This document shows positions 57,545 to 64,000 of a stretch of DNA of 64,000 nt, one piece after another. The number at the start of each line of letters is the position of its first letter. The first letter of the stretch is position 1. The notes beneath the pieces are model-generated. The model saw only the letters and a list, made by a program, of their open reading frames with translations, searched no databases and was not told where the DNA came from. The DNA is from Thereva unica (lineage: Eukaryota; Arthropoda; Insecta; Diptera; Therevidae): NCBI GenBank assembly GCA_949987705.1, contig OX465282.1, positions 89,144,070 through 89,208,069 of the forward strand, given 5' to 3'. Made by a program: the position numbers and the translations under genes.

Positions 57545-57619
57545 ACTGTGATCAAATAAGGGCCAAGACTGTTTTAATTTGAAAGATTTTAGAATAAATT
57601 TTGAATAGCAAGAATAAAA

Positions 57620-58217
57620 TTTGCATTAAGATTTATTATCGCTAAGGCTCATATTCGTGATGTTTCTTGTTTTGATATTGATAATTTAAGTGAACAAAGA
57701 GAACAATTAGAAAATGAGGAGTAGCCACATCACATGATTCTTGCAGAAATTTCAGATCTCCTGCAAAATAAAAATAAAGACTGTAACTACAATATTTAAT
57801 TTCCGAGTCCCAACTTTAGTGGTCAGTGGTCAGGACACCGTGGAGCTCCAAGGAGCGGACCCAGACAGCTGCTATATTACCAAAAGTTTCAGGGCCCACC
57901 AGAAAATTGGTAGCAGCAGCTCGAACATCCTCCTGGGGGCATTGTGGCATGTCGGACCCAACTGATGCATTGCTAAAACGGCAGTGGTCAGAGAACTCTC
58001 CGAAGGCAAATTGACGGACTATCTTGACTGAGGTGAAGAGAAGTCTTAAAGGCGATTGGCCGACAGGGGCTCTCATTAAGATTACCTGCGTCAACCAACA
58101 TATCAGCTAATGGCTCACGAAAGTTGTCGCCAGGCTGCTGGTTTGGGAATTGTGCATCCTCAAAGTAATCGAAGAGAAGGACCTTCCCGAAATTCAATCG
58201 GATCGCATTCTGGGGCC
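57620..58217. other. Spacer, nothing firmly recognised
   Basis: It includes a short frame around 57640-57723 (AKAHIRDVSCFDIDNLSEQR) that looks codon-like but is too short to assign, and overlapping frames on both strands at 57816-58215 without a known domain. Confidence 0.4.
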
Positions 58218-58220
58218 TTA

Positions 58221-58828
58221 AGGCTCGGGCACACAGAAAGCGGTCTGTCGCGGCGGGAAGCGATCCAGCGGTCATCGCGGCGGTCTGCGATATGGGGCTA
58301 CACATAGAACGCGATATTTTTGTGTGAGCGGTCCAGTCTGATCGCGTTCTTCTAGAGAAATAGTAGTGAATTTTCTTATTTATTTACATATATTGAGTAT
58401 GACCTCGGACGAAGAACTCCTCCTTCTGTTATTAGCTTTGCAAGGCAAAAAGAAGAAAAGACGATGTTGGGTCCTTGAAATTAATAAAAAGAGAGAACAA
58501 TCAGGGGAATACCACCGCTTATGTATAGAATTGGAGTCACATGAAGATAGATTTTTCAAGTATAGTAATCTGTATTTGCGGACATTTTTTATTAATATTT
58601 CGATTTTTCCACTCATCTTGTCTGAAAGCGGCAAGGCGGTCATGCTAAAATTTGTAATTTTGTACAACCGGATCGCTTGTCGTCGCTACAAAGTCTAGCA
58701 GGCGGCGACAGACCGCCTGCTGTTTGACCGAGCTGATGCTAAGTTATGTAATACAACTAGACCGCCAGACCGCCTCGGTCGTAGATCGCTGCCCGCCGCG
58801 ACAGACCGCTTTCTGTGTGCCCGAGCCT
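58221..58828. mobile_element. PIF/Harbinger deletion derivative, TSD TTA
   Basis: The inverted ends AGGCTCGGGCACACAGAAAG and CTTTCTGTGTGCCCGAGCCT extend to about 45 bases with one mismatch. The element is flanked by TTA on both sides (58218-58220 and 58829-58831), the 3-bp duplication typical of PIF/Harbinger. Inside, a plus frame includes a transposase N-terminal piece. The 608-bp size means most of the transposase is gone. Confidence 0.93.
58399..58698 (+). pseudogene. Harbinger transposase N-terminal fragment
   Basis: MTSDEELLLLLLALQGKKKK is followed by RRCWVLEINKKREQSGEYHR and LESHEDRFFKYSNL. This matches the pattern W-V-x-(P/E)-x-x-x-x-R-x-x-x-G-E-[YF]-x-x-L ... F-x-x-[YF] at the start of HARBI1-like transposases. 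The frame then runs into unrelated hydrophobic sequence and stops, and the catalytic DDE region is absent. The start is set at the M before TSDEEL. Confidence 0.72.
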
Positions 58829-58958
58829 TTAATGATTTTAGGGAACCGGAACAGCTGCTTAGCAGGATGGGAATACAAAACTAGCCAATTGAGTTGACCT
58901 TTTGGCAAGTGAAGAGTGGGAAGATGGACCAGAGTGATCAAATTCTTGTTCTTAGTAT

Positions 58959-59257
58959 TGTAATAGCATAATGGCGCGATATAAATAGTGGGCGCCACTT
59001 ATGCGAGGTGTTACCCCCTTAGCCACAAGCCCGGAAGAGCATGGCCAAGGAGCCAACACCATACATAAGAAATAAAAAGAAAATCCGGAACTCCTACGCC
59101 GGCCACACGGAGTTATCTAGCTCGCCGGAGGGGTCGTGGGGTGTGTGGCCGGGCCTTACCGCGGTTGGTTCACCACTTACCTGTGCCTGTGCAACTTTGA
59201 CTTCCGTCCATCATCCTCCTGGCATCGCCTGAGCCGCATCACCCTGAAAAGGAATGA
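58959..59257 (-). repeat. LTR-like repeat, left copy (proposed 3' LTR of a minus-strand element)
   Basis: Bases 58959-59090 match 63869-64000 with about one difference (TGTAAYAGCATAATGGCGCG onward). The end toward the flank is ...TATTACA on the minus strand. A pyrimidine run at 59258-59268 (GAGGGAGGGGG on the minus strand) would be the polypurine tract, giving an LTR of about 299 bp. Its start would then be TCATT rather than the canonical TG, so that border is uncertain. It contains CACAGGTAAGTGG, a donor-like word. Confidence 0.65.
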
Positions 59258-59268
59258 CCCCCTCCCTC

Positions 59269-60784
59269 AACCATTCCACCAGAAACAAATTTAACGCCTG
59301 GTCATTTTATTAATTACAACCATTTAATCATCAGAACAACAATTACAAAGAATAACCATCAACCACGACAATAATTTATAATTCCTTGTCCACTATTAAC
59401 ATTAAATGAGCAAAGTCAACAAAATTAAGGTTTCATTATTATATGCACATATGTCTGAAGCTCCAGATAAAAAGAAAACTCACAGTACTGGCCAATACTC
59501 CTCGTTTGTACAAATGTGATTACAATCAATAGCATCACTTAGAGTAAAAACAACGTTCCCGGAATCAACAAAGAAGAAAATAGATCCGACAAGGAGCAAC
59601 ACGAATTCACAAATAATTATCAATAATATTATAAATATTATAAATGTAATACTAACTACTATTTAAAATTATTATTTTAGTAATGAATATTTTTTCTGGA
59701 TTTGTTTAATTAAAGCAAAAAGAAAAGTTTTGATTATTTTATTTTGTGTAAGTTTTGTTTGTTTTATTATCTATGATCCAGCTGGTGTGGATGCACTATA
59801 GGTGTTGCTTAATTACCTGAAGTTCCGTATTTATACTAGTGTGATAAGTATCATCTAATTTTCATCAGCTAATTGTTCTATTTAAAACATTTTCGAGTGA
59901 CTTTGGATAAGCTTCGGTCTGTTCTCCATCCCCCTCGGTCTTCTGATCTTAAAACATTTCTCTACCCGTTTTTCCCGTGTTTTCTGAAATTTTGGGTGAC
60001 AGATAAACGAAGAATTAGAAACACAGGGTCCTTCCCCTTAAATAAATAAAACAGTTGGTACAGATTAACACCAATCCGCACTTTTCCTGTTAAAAATTCC
60101 AGCTACTTAAAACACCGAAACCTGCATATCCTGTTCCATAAATTAAAGCAATTTTTGTATTGTTGATATCCCCTTCGGTACCTCTCCAAACTCCTGTTCT
60201 ATTTGTTAATGTTTTGGTTGGGCCTAAATCCTTCTTGTATTTTCGACTAGAATTCACAGCACCAAAATAGTCACCCAAAATAGTCCGGCTTGTTGATAAT
60301 TCGACATGAACTGGTATTTTTGTTCAAATGAACTGAATAATGACGGTTTTTACTTCAGCCAGTCTTAGGTGTTCCTAACGGATTTTTTCCGGTTTTATTT
60401 TCTTTTTAATTTTCCCGAACACCAACTTTTTCCCCGGACCAAAAATCTTTTTCAGTCCATTTTTTTCCTACGTCAAAATTCGAACTCCTATTTTCTTCTT
60501 TTTTTCATTTCTCCCCGCCTACCTTTTTGTTCCGAAACCACTACTCGATTTTCTTTCCCACAGTAATTTTTAGTCAGGTAGATATTTAGGCAAAACTGAC
60601 CGTTACATACCCTCGGGTCCACGAGGCCGACTCGCGAGGCAGTGAGGAGCCGAAAAAAACGGACAGTTTTTTCTTTTGTAGTGAGCTTCGGGTAAGATCA
60701 ACGTGGGTCTCGACTCATCCCCTGAGATTAAGAGGCTCATGCTCTCCAGACTGAGATGCCGGGCTGTTCAGGTTCTCACCAGAG
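59269..60784. other. Interior of the LTR-bounded block, nothing firmly recognised
   Basis: AT-rich. A minus frame at 60278-60090 (RKYKKDLGPTKTLTNRTGVW, then NNTKIALIYGTGYAGFGV) looks codon-like but was not recognised. The pyrimidine-rich frame at 60369-60566 is compositional. Confidence 0.4.
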
Positions 60785-61222
60785 TCGTCTCCATACGGAG
60801 TGAAAAAGGATAAGTTGGGCGTACGGTCACAACCGTATTGTCGGGATGATCTGTTAACTTGCAGTAAGAGCCAACAGGAAATAAGAGTTGTAAAGCCAAA
60901 ACTGTCAAATCAATTCAATATGAAGGATATGGGAAAAGTTAACACTTACATAGGTATAGCCATAAACCATAATAAAAAGGAAAATAAATTAACGTTAAGC
61001 CAGGAAAAGTACATAGAATCTCTTGGGAGTAAATATAACTTAGAAAGGTGTAAATTATATGACACTCCTATGGAAACAAATTTAAAATTAGATCCAGCAT
61101 CTGAAATTGACGTAAGAATTAAGTACAGAAAGTTAATTGGAGAAATTTTTATACATAAGTGCTGGCACAAGACCAGATATCGCGTTTAGTGTTAACTATT
61201 TGAATAGATGCCAAAGCTGCTA
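60785..61222 (+). pseudogene. Ty1/Copia reverse transcriptase/RNase H linker fragment
   Basis: Plus-strand frame with DDLLTCSKSQQEIRVVKPKL, FNMKDMGKVNTYIGIAIN, LTLSQEKYIESLGSKYNLER and KLYDTPMETNLKLDP, continuing after a frameshift as [17 protein letters not shown]. This is the region right after the Copia RT catalytic box. The usual YVDD is altered (CRDD) and the rest of pol is missing. It abuts the ALG12 copy at about 61222, on the opposite strand. Confidence 0.9.
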
Positions 61223-62321
61223 AGCGGTGCAGTTTAGATAATGTCACACCTCCAGGATAGTTAGCGCTTGATACTGACAACAGGAGTATGGTAAAAAATA
61301 CGTTAAACATGAGGTGACCTCCGGCTACAAGTAACATGCAACCTTGCCATCACGATTTAGTTCGGTTTATCCATATTCTATGACAAGCACATGCAACTGG
61401 CAAGTTCAGTACGGGGGAGATGATACAACGTAGCTCTTTATGCGGTAAAAATGAGTATAGGAATACGAAGTGATTGCAGCTACTCCAATTGGTCGGCATC
61501 TTGGTTCCAAAACAAGACCTAGAGGGATAAAAAAATTTGATGCCCCCATTGCTCGTGGGATTGCGGAGTAGAAATACCATAGTAACGGTGAAACACCCCA
61601 TTTTGAGTTCTTATTCAAAATCTTATTATACCATAAAACTTGCCATTCAGGCCATAATGATCTTCCCCAAAAAAATTGTATCAACAATTACCGTAGTTGT
61701 TAAAATTGTGATACCTGCTGGTACTCCTACCTTTAATAGATTATCCACTGAGATTTTTCTGGTATAAAGATCGTTAAGTACCAATATTCCTAGAAGAATC
61801 ACTAATTCCGATCTGAATATTATTATTGCAGTTCCAGATAACCATACAAAGAGATTATGCTTCTCTTGTAGCCAAAAACTAACTGCATCAAGTACGACTG
61901 GAAGCGCCATGACATTTGATAAAGGACGACTCATGTAGAACATAAAGTGGAATTGTGATATCGTTACTAACATACCATATCGATATAGTAAGGCCGAATT
62001 TTTTCTATTACTTTTCTTAAATTTTCCATGCTGCGGCTACAATTCCGGCTAGCACTAGTCTAACTACATATTGACTCCAAAATTTTGAATTCCCAAATTC
62101 TGGAAGAAGATAACAGCGGGTGACGATAATATTGATACAAATAAAAGGCCCAATAAAAGTTCGTGGCCTACACCAGGAAATTCATGACGATCATACTGAG
62201 TGAAATTGTGCCGTAGATAGAGTATATCATGCATTGCTTGTATATTAAAGCTCTCCTCCACATTTGTGAGGGATGCATCGAATAGATGAGCCAGAGCTAC
62301 AAAGAACAGTATGAGCCCCAT
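61223..62321 (-). pseudogene. ALG12: Intronless, frameshifted copy of ALG12 mannosyltransferase
   Basis: ALG12 is the ER membrane GT22-family enzyme that adds an alpha-1,6-mannose from dolichyl-phosphate mannose to the lipid-linked oligosaccharide for N-glycosylation. The minus strand is colinear with it from the start: MGLILFFVALAHLFDAS, then VEESFNIQAMHDILYLRHNF and DRHEFPG (the luminal loop with the conserved acidic residues), [84 protein letters not shown] and SANYPGG...KLHRLAA. These pieces are in different frames, with shifts near 62105, 62030, 61660 and 61480 and a stop near 61340. About 365 codons are covered without an intron. The last ~70 residues are replaced by a Copia fragment. 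It is either a dead retrocopy or the damaged native gene, and noisy assembly could mimic some shifts. Confidence 0.85.
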
Positions 62322-62957
62322 TACTGAATATCAGCCACGCAAACACTTTCAATAATTTCGTATTACGGATCCGTTAAATATATTTAAATTGCGGGAAATA
62401 CGAGAAAATCAGGAATCCAGAGGAAACTGACATCAAGATGAAGAAAAGTTGGCGGCTGCTGCGCAAACTCTAGTGGGCTTAGTGTTAAATACGTCATCCA
62501 TATCTGGATACTGTCCACTTTATTTGTGTCCAATTTTTGCTTCGCAAGTTCCGAGTTGAGATGGAAATAAATTTTCCGGCTTTAAAAATAACCTTACAAA
62601 CCAATAAAAAAATTTTCTCGACGACCACTGACAATTTAAGCAGCGTTCCGCACAACTGATTTTGACTGATAAATATTGTAAAAGAATTTGGTTATGTTTA
62701 GACCACTAAAATCCTGATGATAAAATCGTTAATACTACAAATTCGTTGCATTTTAATTTGTAAAATTATATTTCCTTATTAAACTTTACCAAATAACCGT
62801 CTTAAAAACACATATATGTGTAGATCTGTTATATTTAATTTTTCTCTAAATTAACGTATTAAAAAATGATCGCGCGTGTAAGCGTCTTATAAAAGCAAGT
62901 AGTGTGTAGCTATAAAACAATAAAAGTGTATTAGTGAGTGTATGCTTTGATTCAATA
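62322..62957. other. AT-rich stretch with promoter/LTR-like features
   Basis: Toward its right end the plus strand has CTTATAAAAGCAAG (62889), CTATAAAACAATAAAAGTG (62911) and GATTCAATAATG, like the end of an LTR or a small promoter. No partner repeat is visible in the window. Confidence 0.35.
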
Positions 62958-63489
62958 ATGTGTGGAATGGTTGAGGCAGACGACAATTCCCCTCAGGGCT
63001 CCCGCATGTCAATGTCCTCGATGGCAGTTGGTGAAAACCATGAAGCATAGCCATCACCAAGTGTCATCCAGGTCGCCGACCCAGCTTCAGGTAGACCCGA
63101 AAGAAGGACGGAAACAAAACTCAAAATCGCATCGCCACGAAAGGAAAGGAAACTTCTTCAAAAATAAAAAAAATGTGGGGAATCCGCTGTTCAACCACAA
63201 CCGAGCTACCTTTCGGAAAATCAATCGGAAGGGTATGTACAGATGGAGAAAAACGAATCAGGACAAAAACAAAAAAATAGAATTTAAAAATCTGGATGGA
63301 CCATCAGAAGGGCAAGGGGCGCAGTGGCAGGCGGTAACACGCCTGATACCAGAGACGGTTAAGCCCTTGTACCAACTTCAACGTCCACCAGGAAAATTAA
63401 AAGAAGATCCTGTTCACGGACCGACGCAGTGGCAGGCGGTATCACGCCTGATACCAGAGTCGCCGCCCCTAGAAACAGGACAGGGATGA
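62958..63489 (+). other. Plus-strand frames with a duplicated WQAV(T/S)RLIPE unit
   Basis: The frame 62962-63489 is open for 175 codons and basic. It contains AQWQAVTRLIPE and TQWQAVSRLIPE 106 bases apart. A second frame from ATG at 62958 reads MCGMVEADDNSPQGSRM and MSSMAVGENHEA before a stop. No known domain is recognised. The repeated DNA word GCAGTGGCAGGCGGT...CGCCTGATACCAGAG can fold as a hairpin (CAGGCG/CGCCTG), so it may act at the RNA or DNA level rather than as protein. Confidence 0.35.
63320..63461 (+). repeat. Two 35-bp direct repeats, each an imperfect hairpin
   Basis: CGCAGTGGCAGGCGGTAACA + CGCCTGATACCAGAG at about 63320 and the same with GGTATCA at about 63425. Inner CAGGCG and CGCCTG pair within each unit. 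Confidence 0.8.
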
Positions 63490-63499
63490 ACCAATACTA

Positions 63500-63853
63500 C
63501 ACCTGCACGCATAGCCAAACGACCACTCGCTTGTTAGCAAGCCGTGCAGGTCAGCATGGCTCGAAGCTACTCCAAAAAGAAGAAGTTACCGCGTAAGAGA
63601 ACGGACAGGCCTAAAAGCGAAGACAAATAAAAATTCACATAGAATTTGGACAATCGCTGAAAAAAAATTCGGCAAAACAGACAAAGGCTAAGGCCTCGCG
63701 GTACTACCTTAGCCCACAGCGAGCGCTTGGTAAAAGTGGTGAACCATAAACAAAAAAATCAAATGTTGTCCGTGAAGGCACAAGTGGTACTAAACCAAAA
63801 AAAATTTAAACTTCAAGGTCCGTGTAGGACAGTCAACGGGCTTTAAAAGCTGC
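63500..63853. other. Non-coding leader-like stretch next to the primer binding site
   Basis: On the minus strand this would be the untranslated leader just after the primer binding site. On the plus strand a 24-codon basic frame MARSYSKKKKLPRKRTDRPK occurs at about 63557. No gene is supported. Confidence 0.35.
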
Positions 63854-63864
63854 GTTGGGCGCCA
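63854..63864 (-). other. Primer binding site, tRNA-Lys type
   Basis: The minus strand reads TGGCGCCCAAC(G), the standard primer site used with tRNA-Lys in many LTR elements. It starts four bases after the LTR end ...TGTTACA at 63869. This fixes the orientation of the flanking LTR element as minus. Confidence 0.7.
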
Positions 63865-63868
63865 TTTA

Positions 63869-64000
63869 TGTAACAGCATAATGGCGCGATATAAATAGTG
63901 GGCGCCACTTATGCGAGGTGTTACCCCCTTAGCCACAAGCCCGGAAGAGCATGGCCAAGGAGCCAACACCATACATAAGAAATAAAAAGAAAATCCGGAA
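63869..64000 (-). repeat. LTR-like repeat, right copy (proposed 5' LTR, cut by window edge)
   Basis: 132 bases match 58959-59090 with about one change. The sequence continues beyond the window. It contains GATATAAATAG and AGAAATAAAAAG on the plus strand, so TATA-like and poly(A)-like words exist in that orientation too, which leaves some doubt about direction. Confidence 0.75.

Noticed and set aside
60369..60566. 65-codon F/S/P-rich frame
   Set aside because: It follows from a T/C-rich stretch with no start context or domain.
62962..63489. Retroviral gag in the plus direction
   Set aside because: No capsid or zinc-knuckle pattern is seen, and the primer binding site indicates the flanking LTR element runs the other way. 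It is kept as an unassigned frame.

Overview
The window looks like insect nuclear DNA. It is AT-rich and carries short phase-0 introns with GT-AG ends, TATA boxes with TCAGT-type initiators, and many insect-type transposons. Host genes that can be supported are few. Five small alanine-rich structural cuticular protein genes lie on the + strand (about 21.7, 30.5, 47.0, 51.6 and 56.8 kb), and a broken, apparently intronless copy of the ER mannosyltransferase gene ALG12 lies on the - strand near 61.2-62.3 kb. The order cannot be fixed from sequence alone. Everything else that can be recognised is mobile DNA in many states of decay.

Left part (1-20.8 kb): a LINE 3' fragment at the edge; a foldback element with ~0.8 kb arms (1.02-3.38 kb); a frameshifted Jockey/CR1-like LINE; two sister MITEs with GGGG termini and separate 5-bp target duplications (6.74-7.61 kb); two convergent RTE-type LINEs that meet at 10.98 kb; a LINE copy with one in-frame stop (13.1-14.4 kb); two further degenerate LINEs; and a 1 kb MITE-like element at 19.7-20.8 kb.

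Middle part (21-40 kb): cuticular gene 1, a tRNA-type SINE, a LINE remnant, then three MITEs with clear ends: a Harbinger-like remnant at 25.0 kb, an 8-bp-TSD element at 26.8 kb, and one packed with a GAAAGGGAC motif at 28.2 kb. Cuticular gene 2 follows. An 8.1 kb BEL/Pao LTR retrotransposon with an envelope-like gene (31.75-39.87 kb) sits inside an older RTE LINE. Its LTRs differ by about one base, yet its coding part is broken in several places.

Right part (40-64 kb): a motif-dense element and a SINE; a TA-flanked MITE (41.4-42.4 kb); a foldback element (about 42.5-45.6 kb) split by an RTE insertion with a perfect 12-bp target duplication, which itself holds a 455-bp copy of the MITE interior between 107-bp LINE repeats. 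Cuticular genes 3 and 4 are a recent duplicate pair. Another RTE copy, cuticular gene 5 and a Harbinger deletion derivative with TTA duplications follow. Last comes a block bounded by two 132-bp LTR-like repeats (58.96 and 63.87 kb) with a tRNA-Lys-type primer binding site. It encloses the ALG12 copy and a Copia fragment.

The cuticular genes share one architecture: TATA box, a 12-base first coding exon (MFKF, MFKS or MFKY), a 59-69 bp intron, and a second exon with the rest of the signal peptide and an A/P/Y/L repeat body. Genes 2 to 5 also share the block SSQVVARNYNGLAA or a close variant. They form a cluster of secreted cuticle proteins, probably expressed together, that has stayed intact while transposons filled the spaces between them.
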